A model generated the notes under the pieces. That model saw only the letters and a list, made by a program, of their open reading frames with translations. It did no database searches and had not been told where the DNA came from. From contig NC_092021.1 of the NCBI RefSeq assembly GCF_042242105.1, positions 6,250,355 to 6,314,354 on the forward strand: a stretch of 64,000 bases of DNA, read 5' to 3'. The translations under genes were made by a program, and so were the position numbers. Shown here in pieces: positions 22,929-35,668 of the stretch. Within the stretch, counting starts at the first letter, position 1, and each line of letters begins with the position of its first letter. This DNA comes from Pempheris klunzingeri (Eukaryota; Chordata; Actinopteri; Acropomatiformes; Pempheridae).

Positions 22929-23214
22929 AAAACTTGTTTGCGGCTGTGCAGCAAGAGTTCTGGTCGTGCCCTTGGAACTTGACGTGCTGCCTGGACCTGG
23001 CTAGAAGGCCCGAGCTCTTCCTTGTGGCTTCAGAGGTGTTGGCTTTTGTGCTTCTGCTTGCCAGCCTTGAATTGAACAAGGAGTCTTTCAAGGCACTTTG
23101 CTGTCAATGTCTTTTTTTGCTTTTTAACTGAAAACGGTAATGAAAGGCAGAACCAAGGTCATGCAATTTCATTCAACTCTTCCTATGTAACTTTGGGAAA
23201 AGTGTAAAAGCTGT

Positions 23215-23288
23215 GGCGCCGTGGCTTAGTTGGTCAAAGTGCCTGTCTAGTAAACAGGAGATCCTGGGTTCAAATCCCAGCGGTGCCT
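23215..23288 (+). tRNA. tRNA-Thr(AGT), unit 15
   Basis: Intact. Confidence 0.95.
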
Positions 23289-23555
23289 GCTGATACCTCT
23301 TTCTTTTTCCGTTTCCTTGGGCCTGAAACCATGAAAACCTCATTTGAAGTCAATGCAGCACTAAGCAAAGGTCAAAAGGACAAGAATGCAGCCGTCTGCA
23401 GAATGACTTTGGTAAGACTTGATGCCAATAGCTTTCACCAGAGTATAGAGCTCTCTGTTTTTACTCAAAACGGACATGAAAGACAGAAACGAGCTGATTG
23501 AATTTCATTCAGCACTTCCCATATAACTTTATGAAAAGTAAAAGGAGCAGGTGGA

Positions 23556-23629
23556 GGCACCGTGGCTTAGTTGGTCAAAGTCCCTGTCTTGTAAACAGGA
23601 GATCCTGGGTTCAAATCCCAGCGGTGCCT
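23556..23629 (+). tRNA. tRNA-Thr(TGT), unit 15
   Basis: Intact. Confidence 0.93.
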
Positions 23630-23797
23630 GCTTTATCTTCCTTTCCAGCACTAATAACCTTCCCAATGTTTGAAATGGCAAGAACCTCATTTGAAACCGA
23701 TGCAGCAAAAGGCAACCGGACAAGAATGTAGCCGGCAGCAGAATGACTTGATACCAATGTTTGTCACCAGAGTACTTGAATGCCTTTGCCAACAGTG

Positions 23798-23871
23798 GGT
23801 GCTGTGGTTTAATTGGTGAAAGTGCCTGCCTTGTAAACGGGAGAGATTTGGTTTGAATCCCAGCCATGCCT
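23798..23871 (+). pseudogene. degenerate tRNA-Thr-like locus, unit 15
   Basis: As in unit 1. Confidence 0.85.
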
Positions 23872-24461
23872 TTATGCGTCCATGGTAGCCATTACTTATT
23901 TAATCCTGGGAGAGGAAAAATGGACCAGGTTTTCGGTAGTTACCTCCAACATCCTATGAACACATCATCTCAGTGGTTTCTAAAGTCTATGGACAATGGC
24001 GTCTGTCCTGCCAGTGTCTTCAGAAACTGCTATCAGACGCTCCTCTAAACCATGCAATACAAGCAAGCAGTGCTGCCAGGCCCACGTTGGAGTTGAAATC
24101 CACTGCTGAAACACAACGAAAAGCCGCCTGACAGCAGAATTGTGATGGATAGGTTCATTGACACTCACAGTGTGTTTGAAACTGCATATAACACGGGAGA
24201 GACACTGACCTGAAATGAGCTTTTTTGCATCCACAACCAAGGATTGGCGTTGCAGTCAATGCAGTGACCAAGACCCATGGGACAAAATTCTGGCCTCTAT
24301 CCGACAAGGGATTGTAGGATTGTAGGACTGGAGTGAAGGATCGGTCCCACTCTTTACAGCCTTAATTGCAACAACAGGACTAGGTTTTGAGGTATCATGG
24401 AGCAGAGCTTGGAAGAAGAGGCCACAGCCTTTGTTGAATGCCCACTTTGGGGACTAGGCAA

Positions 24462-24535
24462 GTCTCTGTGGCGCAATCGGCCAGCGCGCTCGGCTGTTAA
24501 CCGAGAGGATGGTGGTTCGAGCCCACCCAGGGACG
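24462..24535 (+). tRNA. tRNA-Asn(GTT), unit 16
   Basis: Intact. Confidence 0.95.
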
Positions 24536-24821
24536 AAAACTTGTTTGCGGCTGTGCAGCAAGAGTTCTGGTCGTGCCCTTGGAACTTGACGTGCTGCCTG
24601 GACCTGGCTAGAAGGCCCGAGCTCTTCCTTGTGGCTTCAGAGGTGTTGGCTTTTGTGCTTCTGCTTGCCAGCCTTGAATTGAACAAGGAGTCTTTCAAGG
24701 CACTTTGCTGTCAATGTCTTTTTTTGCTTTTTAACTGAAAACGGTAATGAAAGGCAGAACCAAGGTCATGCAATTTCATTCAACTCTTCCTATGTAACTT
24801 TGGGAAAAGTGTAAAAGCTGT

Positions 24822-24895
24822 GGCGCCGTGGCTTAGTTGGTCAAAGTGCCTGTCTAGTAAACAGGAGATCCTGGGTTCAAATCCCAGCGGTGCCT
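24822..24895 (+). tRNA. tRNA-Thr(AGT), unit 16
   Basis: Intact. Confidence 0.95.
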
Positions 24896-25162
24896 GCTGA
24901 TACCTCTTTCTTTTTCCGTTTCCTTGGGCCTGAAACCATGAAACCCTCATTTGAAGTCAATGCAGCACTAAGCAAAGGTCAAAAGGACAAGAATGCAGCC
25001 GTCTGCAGAATGACTTTGGTAAGACTTGATGCCAATAGCTTTCACCAGAGTATAGAGCTCTCTGTTTTTACTCAAAACGGACATGAAAGACAGAAACGAG
25101 CTGATTGAATTTCATTCAGCACTTCCCATATAACTTTATGAAAAGTAAAAGGAGCAGGTGGA

Positions 25163-25236
25163 GGCACCGTGGCTTAGTTGGTCAAAGTCCCTGTCTTGTA
25201 AACAGGAGATCCTGGGTTCAAATCCCAGCGGTGCCT
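25163..25236 (+). tRNA. tRNA-Thr(TGT), unit 16
   Basis: Intact. Confidence 0.93.
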
Positions 25237-25404
25237 GCTTTATCTTCCTTTCCAGCACTAATAACCTTCCCAATGTTTGAAATGGCAAGAACCTCATTTG
25301 AAACCGATGCAGCAAAAGGCAACCGGACAAGAATGTAGCCGGCAGCAGAATGACTTGATACCAATGTTTGTCACCAGAGTACTTGAATGCCTTTGCCAAC
25401 AGTG

Positions 25405-25478
25405 GGTGCTGTGGTTTAATTGGTGAAAGTGCCTGCCTTGTAAACGGGAGAGATTTGGTTTGAATCCCAGCCATGCCT
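25405..25478 (+). pseudogene. degenerate tRNA-Thr-like locus, unit 16
   Basis: As in unit 1. Confidence 0.85.
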
Positions 25479-26068
25479 TTATGCGTCCATGGTAGCCATT
25501 ACTTATTTAATCCTGGGAGAGGAAAAATGGACCAGGTTTTCGGTAGTTACCTCCAACATCCTATGAACACATCATCTCAGTGGTTTCTAAAGTCTATGGA
25601 CAATGGCGTCTGTCCTGCCAGTGTCTTCGGAAACTGCTATCAGACGCTCCTCTAAACCATGCAATACAAGCAAGCAGTGCTGCCAGGCCCACGTTGGAGT
25701 TGAAATCCACTGCTGAAACACAACGAAAAGCCGCCTGACAGCAGAATTGTGATGGATAGGTTCATTGACACTCACAGTGTGTTTGAAACTGCATATAACA
25801 CGGGAGAGACACTGACCTGAAATGAGCTTTTTTGCATCCACAACCAAGGATTGGCGTTGCAGTCAATGCAGTGACCAAGACCCATGGGACAAAATTCTGG
25901 CCTCTATCCGACAAGGGATTGTAGGATTGTAGGACTGGAGTGAAGGATCGGTCCCACTCTTTACAGCCTTAATTGCAACAACAGGACTAGGTTTTGAGGT
26001 ATCATGGAGCAGAGCTTGGAAGAAGAGGCCACAGCCTTTGTTGAATGCCCACTTTGGGGACTAGGCAA

Positions 26069-26142
26069 GTCTCTGTGGCGCAATCGGCCAGCGCGCTCGG
26101 CTGTTAACCGAGAGGATGGTGGTTCGAGCCCACCCAGGGACG
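26069..26142 (+). tRNA. tRNA-Asn(GTT), unit 17
   Basis: Intact. Confidence 0.95.
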
Positions 26143-26428
26143 AAAACTTGTTTGCGGCTGTGCAGCAAGAGTTCTGGTCGTGCCCTTGGAACTTGACGTG
26201 CTGCCTGGACCTGGCTAGAAGGCCCGAGCTCTTCCTTGTGGCTTCAGAGGTGTTGGCTTTTGTGCTTCTGCTTGCCAGCCTTGAATTGAACAAGGAGTCT
26301 TTCAAGGCACTTTGCTGTCAATGTCTTTTTTTGCTTTTTAACTGAAAACGGTAATGAAAGGCAGAACCAAGGTCATGCAATTTCATTCAACTCTTCCTAT
26401 GTAACTTTGGGAAAAGTGTAAAAGCTGT

Positions 26429-26502
26429 GGCGCCGTGGCTTAGTTGGTCAAAGTGCCTGTCTAGTAAACAGGAGATCCTGGGTTCAAATCCCAGCTGTGC
26501 CT
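26429..26502 (+). tRNA. tRNA-Thr(AGT), unit 17, acceptor variant
   Basis: C-T mismatch variant as in unit 12. Confidence 0.88.
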
Positions 26503-26769
26503 GCTGATACCTCTTTCTTTTTCCGTTTCCTTGGGCCTGAAACCATGAAAACCTCATTTGAAGTCAATGCAGCACTAAGCAAAGGTCAAAAGGACAAGAA
26601 TGCAGCCGTCTGCAGAATGACTTTGGTAAGACTTGATGCCAATAGCTTTCACCAGAGTATAGAGCTCTCTGTTTTTACTCAAAACGGACATGAAAGACAG
26701 AAACGAGCTGATTGAATTTCATTCAGCACTTCCCATATAACTTTATGAAAAGTAAAAGGAGCAGGTGGA

Positions 26770-26843
26770 GGCACCGTGGCTTAGTTGGTCAAAGTCCCTG
26801 TCTTGTAAACAGGAGATCCTGGGTTCAAATCCCAGCAGTGCCT
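26770..26843 (+). tRNA. tRNA-Thr(TGT), unit 17, acceptor variant
   Basis: C-A mismatch variant as in unit 3. Confidence 0.88.
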
Positions 26844-27011
26844 GCTTTATCTTCCTTTCCAGCACTAATAACCTTCCCAATGTTTGAAATGGCAAGAACC
26901 TCATTTGAAACCGATGCAGCAAAAGGCAACCGGACAAGAATGTAGCCGGCAGCAGAATGACTTGATACCAATGTTTGTCACCAGAGTACTTGAATGCCTT
27001 TGCCAACAGTG

Positions 27012-27085
27012 GGTGCTGTGGTTTAATTGGTGAAAGTGCCTGCCTTGTAAACGGGAGAGATTTGGTTTGAATCCCAGCCATGCCT
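27012..27085 (+). pseudogene. degenerate tRNA-Thr-like locus, unit 17
   Basis: As in unit 1. Confidence 0.85.
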
Positions 27086-27675
27086 TTATGCGTCCATGGT
27101 AGCCATTACTTATTTAATCCTGGGAGAGGAAAAATGGACCAGGTTTTCGGTAGTTACCTCCAACATCCTATGAACACATCATCTCAGTGGTTTCTAAAGT
27201 CTATGGACAATGGCGTCTGTCCTGCCAGTGTCTTCAGAAACTGCTATCAGACGCTCCTCTAAACCATGCAATACAAGCAAGCAGTGCTGCCAGGCCCACG
27301 TTGGAGTTGAAATCCACTGCTGAAACACAACGAAAAGCCGCCTGACAGCAGAATTGTGATGGATAGGTTCATTGACACTCACAGTGTGTTTGAAACTGCA
27401 TATAACACGGGAGAGACACTGACCTGAAATGAGCTTTTTTGCATCCACAACCAAGGATTGGCGTTGCAGTCAATGCAGTGACCAAGACCCATGGGACAAA
27501 ATTCTGGCCTCTATCCGACAAGGGATTGTAGGATTGTAGGACTGGAGTGAAGGATCGGTCCCACTCTTTACAGCCTTAATTGCAACAACAGGACTAGGTT
27601 TTGAGGTATCATGGAGCAGAGCTTGGAAGAAGAGGCCACAGCCTTTGTTGAATGCCCACTTTGGGGACTAGGCAA

Positions 27676-27749
27676 GTCTCTGTGGCGCAATCGGCCAGCG
27701 CGCTCGGCTGTTAACCGAGAGGATGGTGGTTCGAGCCCACCCAGGGACG
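27676..27749 (+). tRNA. tRNA-Asn(GTT), unit 18
   Basis: Intact. Confidence 0.95.
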
Positions 27750-28035
27750 AAAACTTGTTTGCGGCTGTGCAGCAAGAGTTCTGGTCGTGCCCTTGGAACT
27801 TGACGTGCTGCCTGGACCTGGCTAGAAGGCCCGAGCTCTTCCTTGTGGCTTCAGAGGTGTTGGCTTTTGTGCTTCTGCTTGCCAGCCTTGAATTGAACAA
27901 GGAGTCTTTCAAGGCACTTTGCTGTCAATGTCTTTTTTTGCTTTTTAACTGAAAACGGTAATGAAAGGCAGAACCAAGGTCATGCAATTTCATTCAACTC
28001 TTCCTATGTAACTTTGGGAAAAGTGTAAAAGCTGT

Positions 28036-28109
28036 GGCGCCGTGGCTTAGTTGGTCAAAGTGCCTGTCTAGTAAACAGGAGATCCTGGGTTCAAATCCCA
28101 GCGGTGCCT
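28036..28109 (+). tRNA. tRNA-Thr(AGT), unit 18
   Basis: Intact. Confidence 0.95.
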
Positions 28110-28376
28110 GCTGATACCTCTTTCTTTTTCCGTTTCCTTGGGCCTGAAACCATGAAAACCTCATTTGAAGTCAATGCAGCACTAAGCAAAGGTCAAAAGG
28201 ACAAGAATGCAGCCGTCTGCAGAATGACTTTGGTAAGACTTGATGCCAATAGCTTTCACCAGAGTATAGAGCTCTCTGTTTTTACTCAAAACGGACATGA
28301 AAGACAGAAACGAGCTGATTGAATTTCATTCAGCACTTCCCATATAACTTTATGAAAAGTAAAAGGAGCAGGTGGA

Positions 28377-28450
28377 GGCACCGTGGCTTAGTTGGTCAAA
28401 GTCCCTGTCTTGTAAACAGGAGATCCTGGGTTCAAATCCCAGCAGTGCCT
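28377..28450 (+). tRNA. tRNA-Thr(TGT), unit 18, acceptor variant
   Basis: C-A mismatch variant as in unit 3. Confidence 0.88.
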
Positions 28451-28618
28451 GCTTTATCTTCCTTTCCAGCACTAATAACCTTCCCAATGTTTGAAATGGC
28501 AAGAACCTCATTTGAAACCGATGCAGCAAAAGGCAACCGGACAAGAATGTAGCCGGCAGCAGAATGACTTGATACCAATGTTTGTCACCAGAGTACTTGA
28601 ATGCCTTTGCCAACAGTG

Positions 28619-28692
28619 GGTGCTGTGGTTTAATTGGTGAAAGTGCCTGCCTTGTAAACGGGAGAGATTTGGTTTGAATCCCAGCCATGCCT
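28619..28692 (+). pseudogene. degenerate tRNA-Thr-like locus, unit 18
   Basis: As in unit 1. Confidence 0.85.
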
Positions 28693-29282
28693 TTATGCGT
28701 CCATGGTAGCCATTACTTATTTAATCCTGGGAGAGGAAAAATGGACCAGGTTTTCGGTAGTTACCTCCAACATCCTATGAACACATCATCTCAGTGGTTT
28801 CTAAAGTCTATGGACAATGGCGTCTGTCCTGCCAGTGTCTTCAGAAACTGCTGTCAGACGCTCCTCTAAACCATGCAATACAAGCAAGCAGTGCTGCCAG
28901 GCCCACGTTGGAGTTGAAATCCACTGCTGAAACACAACGAAAAGCCGCCTGACAGCAGAATTGTGATGGATAGGTTCATTGACACTCACAGTGTGTTTGA
29001 AACTGCATATAACACGGGAGAGACACTGACCTGAAATGAGCTTTTTTGCATCCACAACCAAGGATTGGCGTTGCAGTCAATGCAGTGACCAAGACCCATG
29101 GGACAAAATTCTGGCCTCTATCCGACAAGGGATTGTAGGATTGTAGGACTGGAGTGAAGGATCGGTCCCACTCTTTACAGCCTTAATTGCAACAACAGGA
29201 CTAGGTTTTGAGGTATCATGGAGCAGAGCTTGGAAGAAGAGGCCACAGCCTTTGTTGAATGCCCACTTTGGGGACTAGGCAA

Positions 29283-29356
29283 GTCTCTGTGGCGCAATCG
29301 GCCAGCGCGCTCGGCTGTTAACCGAGAGGATGGTGGTTCGAGCCCACCCAGGGACG
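29283..29356 (+). tRNA. tRNA-Asn(GTT), unit 19
   Basis: Intact. Confidence 0.95.
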
Positions 29357-29642
29357 AAAACTTGTTTGCGGCTGTGCAGCAAGAGTTCTGGTCGTGCCCT
29401 TGGAACTTGACGTGCTGCCTGGACCTGGCTAGAAGGCCCGAGCTCTTCCTTGTGGCTTCAGAGCTGTTGGCTTTTGTGCTTCTGCTTGCCAGCCTTGAAT
29501 TGAACAAGGAGTCTTTCAAGGCACTTTGCTGTCAATGTCTTTTTTTGCTTTTTAACTGAAAACGGTAATGAAAGGCAGAACCAAGGTCATGCAATTTCAT
29601 TCAACTCTTCCTATGTAACTTTGGGAAAAGTGTAAAAGCTGT

Positions 29643-29716
29643 GGCGCCGTGGCTTAGTTGGTCAAAGTGCCTGTCTAGTAAACAGGAGATCCTGGGTTCA
29701 AATCCCAGCGGTGCCT
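29643..29716 (+). tRNA. tRNA-Thr(AGT), unit 19
   Basis: Intact. Confidence 0.95.
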
Positions 29717-29983
29717 GCTGATACCTCTTTCTTTTTCCGTTTCCTTGGGCCTGAAACCATGAAAACCTCATTTGAAGTCAATGCAGCACTAAGCAAAGGT
29801 CAAAAGGACAAGAATGCAGCCGTCTGCAGAATGACTTTGGTAAGACTTGATGCCAATAGCTTTCACCAGAGTATAGAGCTCTCTGTTTTTACTCAAAACG
29901 GACATGAAAGACAGAAACGAGCTGATTGAATTTCATTCAGCACTTCCCATATAACTTTATGAAAAGTAAAAGGAGCAGGTGGA

Positions 29984-30057
29984 GGCACCGTGGCTTAGTT
30001 GGTCAAAGTCCCTGTCTTGTAAACAGGAGATCCTGGGTTCAAATCCCAGCAGTGCCT
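29984..30057 (+). tRNA. tRNA-Thr(TGT), unit 19, acceptor variant
   Basis: C-A mismatch variant as in unit 3. Confidence 0.88.
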
Positions 30058-30225
30058 GCTTTATCTTCCTTTCCAGCACTAATAACCTTCCCAATGTTTG
30101 AAATGGCAAGAACCTCATTTGAAACCGATGCAGCAAAAGGCAACCGGACAAGAATGTAGCCGGCAGCAGAATGACTTGATACCAATGTTTGTCACCAGAG
30201 TACTTGAATGCCTTTGCCAACAGTG

Positions 30226-30299
30226 GGTGCTGTGGTTTAATTGGTGAAAGTGCCTGCCTTGTAAACGGGAGAGATTTGGTTTGAATCCCAGCCATGCCT
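30226..30299 (+). pseudogene. degenerate tRNA-Thr-like locus, unit 19
   Basis: As in unit 1. Confidence 0.85.
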
Positions 30300-30831
30300 T
30301 TATGCGTCCATGGTAGCCATTACTTATTTAATCCTGGGAGAGGAAAAATGGACCAGGTTTTCGGTAGTTACCTCCAACATCCTATGAACACATCATCTCA
30401 GTGGTTTCTAAAGTCTATGGACAATGGCGTCTGTCCTGCCAGTGTCTTCAGAAACTGCTATCAGACGCTCCTCTAAACCATGCAATACAAGCAAGCAGTG
30501 CTGCCAGGCCCACGTTGGAGTTGAAATCCACTGCTGAAACACAACGAAAAGCCGCCTGACAGCAGAATTGTGATGGATAGGTTCATTGACACTCACAGTG
30601 TGTTTGAAACTGCATATAACACGGGAGAGACACTGACCTGAAATGAGCTTTTTTGCATCCACAACCAAGGATTGGCGTTGCAGTCAATGCAGTGACCAAG
30701 ACCCATGGGATCGGTCCCACTCTTTACAGCCTTAATTGCAACAACAGGACTAGGTTTTGAGGTATCATGGAGCAGAGCTTGGAAGAAGAGGCCACAGCCT
30801 TTGTTGAATGCCCACTTTGGGGACTAGGCAA

Positions 30832-30905
30832 GTCTCTGTGGCGCAATCGGCCAGCGCGCTCGGCTGTTAACCGAGAGGATGGTGGTTCGAGCCCACCCAG
30901 GGACG
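30832..30905 (+). tRNA. tRNA-Asn(GTT), unit 20
   Basis: Intact; unit carries the 58-bp deletion. Confidence 0.95.
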
Positions 30906-31191
30906 AAAGCTTGTTTGCGACTGTGCAGCAAGAGTTCTGGTCGTGCCCTTGGAACTTGATGTGCTGCCTGGACCTGGCTAGAAGGCCCGAGCTCTTCCTT
31001 GTGGCTTCAGAGGTGTTGGCTTTTGTGCTTCTGCTTGCCAGCCTTGAATTGAACAAGGAGTCTTTCAAGGCACTTTGCTGTCAATGTCTTTTTTTGCTTT
31101 TTAACTGAAAACGGTAATGAAAGGCAGAACCAAGGTCATGCAATTTCATTCAACTCTTCCTATGTAACTTTGGGAAAAGTGTAAAAGCTGT

Positions 31192-31265
31192 GGCGCCGTG
31201 GCTTAGTTGGTCAAAGTGCCTGTCTAGTAAACAGGAGATCCTGGGTTCAAATCCCAGCGGTGCCT
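31192..31265 (+). tRNA. tRNA-Thr(AGT), unit 20
   Basis: Intact. Confidence 0.95.
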
Positions 31266-31532
31266 GCTGATACCTCTTTCTTTTTCCGTTTCCTTGGGCC
31301 TGAAACCATGAAAACCTCATTTGAAGTCAATGCAGCACTAAGCAAAGGTCAAAAGGACAAGAATGCAGCCGTCTGCAGAATGACTTTGGTAAGACTTGAT
31401 GCCAATAGCTTTCACCAGAGTATAGAGCTCTCTGTTTTTACTCAAAACGGACATGAAAGACAGAAACGAGCTGATTGAATTTCATTCAGCACTTCCCATA
31501 TAACTTTATGAAAAGTAAAAGGAGCAGGTGGA

Positions 31533-31606
31533 GGCACCGTGGCTTAGTTGGTCAAAGTCCCTGTCTTGTAAACAGGAGATCCTGGGTTCAAATCCCAGCG
31601 GTGCCT
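31533..31606 (+). tRNA. tRNA-Thr(TGT), unit 20
   Basis: Intact. Confidence 0.93.
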
Positions 31607-31774
31607 GCTTTATCTTCCTTTCCAGCACTAATAACCTTCCCAATGTTTGAAATGGCAAGAACCTCATTTGAAACCGATGCAGCAAAAGGCAACCGGACAA
31701 GAATGTAGCCGGCAGCAGAATGACTTGATACCAATGTTTGTCACCAGAGTACTTGAATGCCTTTGCCAACAGTG

Positions 31775-31848
31775 GGTGCTGTGGTTTAATTGGTGAAAGT
31801 GCCTGCCTTGTAAACGGGAGAGATTTGGTTTGAATCCCAGCCATGCCT
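31775..31848 (+). pseudogene. degenerate tRNA-Thr-like locus, unit 20
   Basis: As in unit 1. Confidence 0.85.
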
Positions 31849-32438
31849 TTATGCGTCCATGGTAGCCATTACTTATTTAATCCTGGGAGAGGAAAAATGG
31901 ACCAGGTTTTCGGTAGTTACCTCCAACATCCTATGAACACATCATCTCAGTGGTTTCTAAAGTCTATGGACAATGGCGTCTGTCCTGCCAGTGTCTTCGG
32001 AAACTGCTATCAGACGCTCCTCTAAACCATGCAATACAAGCAAGCAGTGCTGCCAGGCCCACGTTGGAGTTGAAATCCACTGCTGAAACACAACGAAAAG
32101 CCGCCTGACAGCAGAATTGTGATGGATAGGTTCATTGACACTCACAGTGTGTTTGAAACTGCATATAACACGGGAGAGACACTGACCTGAAATGAGCTTT
32201 TTTGCATCCACAACCAAGGATTGGCGTTGCAGTCAATGCAGTGACCAAGACCCATGGGACAAAATTCTGGCCTCTATCCGACAAGGGATTGTAGGATTGT
32301 AGGACTGGAGTGAAGGATCGGTCCCACTCTTTACAGCCTTAATTGCAACAACAGGACTAGGTTTTGAGGTATCATGGAGCAGAGCTTGGAAGAAGAGGCC
32401 ACAGCCTTTGTTGAATGCCCACTTTGGGGACTAGGCAA

Positions 32439-32512
32439 GTCTCTGTGGCGCAATCGGCCAGCGCGCTCGGCTGTTAACCGAGAGGATGGTGGTTCGAGCC
32501 CACCCAGGGACG
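32439..32512 (+). tRNA. tRNA-Asn(GTT), unit 21
   Basis: Intact. Confidence 0.95.
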
Positions 32513-32798
32513 AAAACTTGTTTGCGGCTGTGCAGCAAGAGTTCTGGTCGTGCCCTTGGAACTTGACGTGCTGCCTGGACCTGGCTAGAAGGCCCGAGCT
32601 CTTCCTTGTGGCTTCAGAGGTGTTGGCTTTTGTGCTTCTGCTTGCCAGCCTTGAATTGAACAAGGAGTCTTTCAAGGCACTTTGCTGTCAATGTCTTTTT
32701 TTGCTTTTTAACTGAAAACGGTAATGAAAGGCAGAACCAAGGTCATGCAATTTCATTCAACTCTTCCTATGTAACTTTGGGAAAAGTGTAAAAGCTGT

Positions 32799-32872
32799 GG
32801 CGCCGTGGCTTAGTTGGTCAAAGTGCCTGTCTAGTAAACAGGAGATCCTGGGTTCAAATCCCAGCTGTGCCT
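32799..32872 (+). tRNA. tRNA-Thr(AGT), unit 21, acceptor variant
   Basis: C-T mismatch variant as in unit 12. Confidence 0.88.
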
Positions 32873-33139
32873 GCTGATACCTCTTTCTTTTTCCGTTTCC
32901 TTGGGCCTGAAACCATGAAAACCTCATTTGAAGTCAATGCAGCACTAAGCAAAGGTCAAAAGGACAAGAATGCAGCCGTCTGCAGAATGACTTTGGTAAG
33001 ACTTGATGCCAATAGCTTTCACCAGAGTATAGAGCTCTCTGTTTTTACTCAAAACGGACATGAAAGACAGAAACGAGCTGATTGAATTTCATTCAGCACT
33101 TCCCATATAACTTTATGAAAAGTAAAAGGAGCAGGTGGA

Positions 33140-33213
33140 GGCACCGTGGCTTAGTTGGTCAAAGTCCCTGTCTTGTAAACAGGAGATCCTGGGTTCAAAT
33201 CCCAGCAGTGCCT
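33140..33213 (+). tRNA. tRNA-Thr(TGT), unit 21, acceptor variant
   Basis: C-A mismatch variant as in unit 3. Confidence 0.88.
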
Positions 33214-33381
33214 GCTTTATCTTCCTTTCCAGCACTAATAACCTTCCCAATGTTTGAAATGGCAAGAACCTCATTTGAAACCGATGCAGCAAAAGGCAAC
33301 CGGACAAGAATGTAGCCGGCAGCAGAATGACTTGATACCAATGTTTGTCACCAGAGTACTTGAATGCCTTTGCCAACAGTG

Positions 33382-33455
33382 GGTGCTGTGGTTTAATTGG
33401 TGAAAGTGCCTGCCTTGTAAACGGGAGAGATTTGGTTTGAATCCCAGCCATGCCT
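33382..33455 (+). pseudogene. degenerate tRNA-Thr-like locus, unit 21
   Basis: As in unit 1. Confidence 0.85.
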
Positions 33456-34045
33456 TTATGCGTCCATGGTAGCCATTACTTATTTAATCCTGGGAGAGGA
33501 AAAATGGACCAGGTTTTCGGTAGTTACCTCCAACATCCTATGAACACATCATCTCAGTGGTTTCTAAAGTCTATGGACAATGGCGTCTGTCCTGCCAGTG
33601 TCTTCAGAAACTGCTATCAGACGCTCCTCTAAACCATGCAATACAAGCAAGCAGTGCTGCCAGGCCCACGTTGGAGTTGAAATCCACTGCTGAAACACAA
33701 CGAAAAGCCGCCTGACAGCAGAATTGTGATGGATAGGTTCATTGACACTCACAGTGTGTTTGAAACTGCATATAACACGGGAGAGACACTGACCTGAAAT
33801 GAGCTTTTTTGCATCCACAACCAAGGATTGGCGTTGCAGTCAATGCAGTGACCAAGACCCATGGGACAAAATTCTGGCCTCTATCCGACAAGGGATTGTA
33901 GGATTGTAGGACTGGAGTGAAGGATCGGTCCCACTCTTTACAGCCTTAATTGCAACAACAGGACTAGGTTTTGAGGTATCATGGAGCAGAGCTTGGAAGA
34001 AGAGGCCACAGCCTTTGTTGAATGCCCACTTTGGGGACTAGGCAA

Positions 34046-34119
34046 GTCTCTGTGGCGCAATCGGCCAGCGCGCTCGGCTGTTAACCGAGAGGATGGTGGT
34101 TCGAGCCCACCCAGGGACG
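34046..34119 (+). tRNA. tRNA-Asn(GTT), unit 22
   Basis: Intact. Confidence 0.95.
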
Positions 34120-34405
34120 AAAACTTGTTTGCGGCTGTGCAGCAAGAGTTCTGGTCGTGCCCTTGGAACTTGACGTGCTGCCTGGACCTGGCTAGAAGGC
34201 CCGAGCTCTTCCTTGTGGCTTCAGAGGTGTTGGCTTTTGTGCTTCTGCTTGCCAGCCTTGAATTGAACAAGGAGTCTTTCAAGGCACTTTGCTGTCAATG
34301 TCTTTTTTTGCTTTTTAACTGAAAACGGTAATGAAAGGCAGAACCAAGGTCATGCAATTTCATTCAACTCTTCCTATGTAACTTTGGGAAAAGTGTAAAA
34401 GCTGT

Positions 34406-34479
34406 GGCGCCGTGGCTTAGTTGGTCAAAGTGCCTGTCTAGTAAACAGGAGATCCTGGGTTCAAATCCCAGCGGTGCCT
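34406..34479 (+). tRNA. tRNA-Thr(AGT), unit 22
   Basis: Intact. Confidence 0.95.
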
Positions 34480-34746
34480 GCTGATACCTCTTTCTTTTTC
34501 CGTTTCCTTGGGCCTGAAACCATGAAAACCTCATTTGAAGTCAATGCAGCACTAAGCAAAGGTCAAAAGGACAAGAATGCAGCCGTCTGCAGAATGACTT
34601 TGGTAAGACTTGATGCCAATAGCTTTCACCAGAGTATAGAGCTCTCTGTTTTTACTCAAAACGGACATGAAAGACAGAAACGAGCTGATTGAATTTCATT
34701 CAGCACTTCCCATATAACTTTATGAAAAGTAAAAGGAGCAGGTGGA

Positions 34747-34820
34747 GGCACCGTGGCTTAGTTGGTCAAAGTCCCTGTCTTGTAAACAGGAGATCCTGGG
34801 TTCAAATCCCAGCAGTGCCT
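34747..34820 (+). tRNA. tRNA-Thr(TGT), unit 22, acceptor variant
   Basis: C-A mismatch variant as in unit 3. Confidence 0.88.
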
Positions 34821-34988
34821 GCTTTATCTTCCTTTCCAGCACTAATAACCTTCCCAATGTTTGAAATGGCAAGAACCTCATTTGAAACCGATGCAGCAAA
34901 AGGCAACCGGACAAGAATGTAGCCGGCAGCAGAATGACTTGATACCAATGTTTGTCACCAGAGTACTTGAATGCCTTTGCCAACAGTG

Positions 34989-35062
34989 GGTGCTGTGGTT
35001 TAATTGGTGAAAGTGCCTGCCTTGTAAACGGGAGAGATTTGGTTTGAATCCCAGCCATGCCT
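34989..35062 (+). pseudogene. degenerate tRNA-Thr-like locus, unit 22
   Basis: As in unit 1. Confidence 0.85.
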
Positions 35063-35594
35063 TTATGCGTCCATGGTAGCCATTACTTATTTAATCCTGG
35101 GAGAGGAAAAATGGACCAGGTTTTCGGTAGTTACCTCCAACATCCTATGAACACATCATCTCAGTGGTTTCTAAAGTCTATGGACAATGGCGTCTGTCCT
35201 GCCAGTGTCTTCAGAAACTGCTGTCAGACGCTCCTCTAAACCATGCAATACAAGCAAGCAGTGCTGCCAGGCCCACGTTGGAGTTGAAATCCACTGCTGA
35301 AACACAACGAAAAGCCGCCTGACAGCAGAATTGTGATGGATAGGTTCATTGACACTCACAGTGTGTTTGAAACTGCATATAACACGGGAGAGACACTGAC
35401 CTGAAATGAGCTTTTTTGCATCCACAACCAAGGATTGGCGTTGCAGTCAATGCAGTGACCAAGACCCATGGGATCGGTCCCACTCTTTACAGCCTTAATT
35501 GCAACAACAGGACTAGGTTTTGAGGTATCATGGAGCAGAGCTTGGAAGAAGAGGCCACAGCCTTTGTTGAATGCCCACTTTGGGGACTAGGCAA

Positions 35595-35668
35595 GTCTCT
35601 GTGGCGCAATCGGCCAGCGCGCTCGGCTGTTAACCGAGAGGATGGTGGTTCGAGCCCACCCAGGGACG
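35595..35668 (+). tRNA. tRNA-Asn(GTT), unit 23
   Basis: Intact; unit carries the 58-bp deletion. Last Asn gene of the array. Confidence 0.95.
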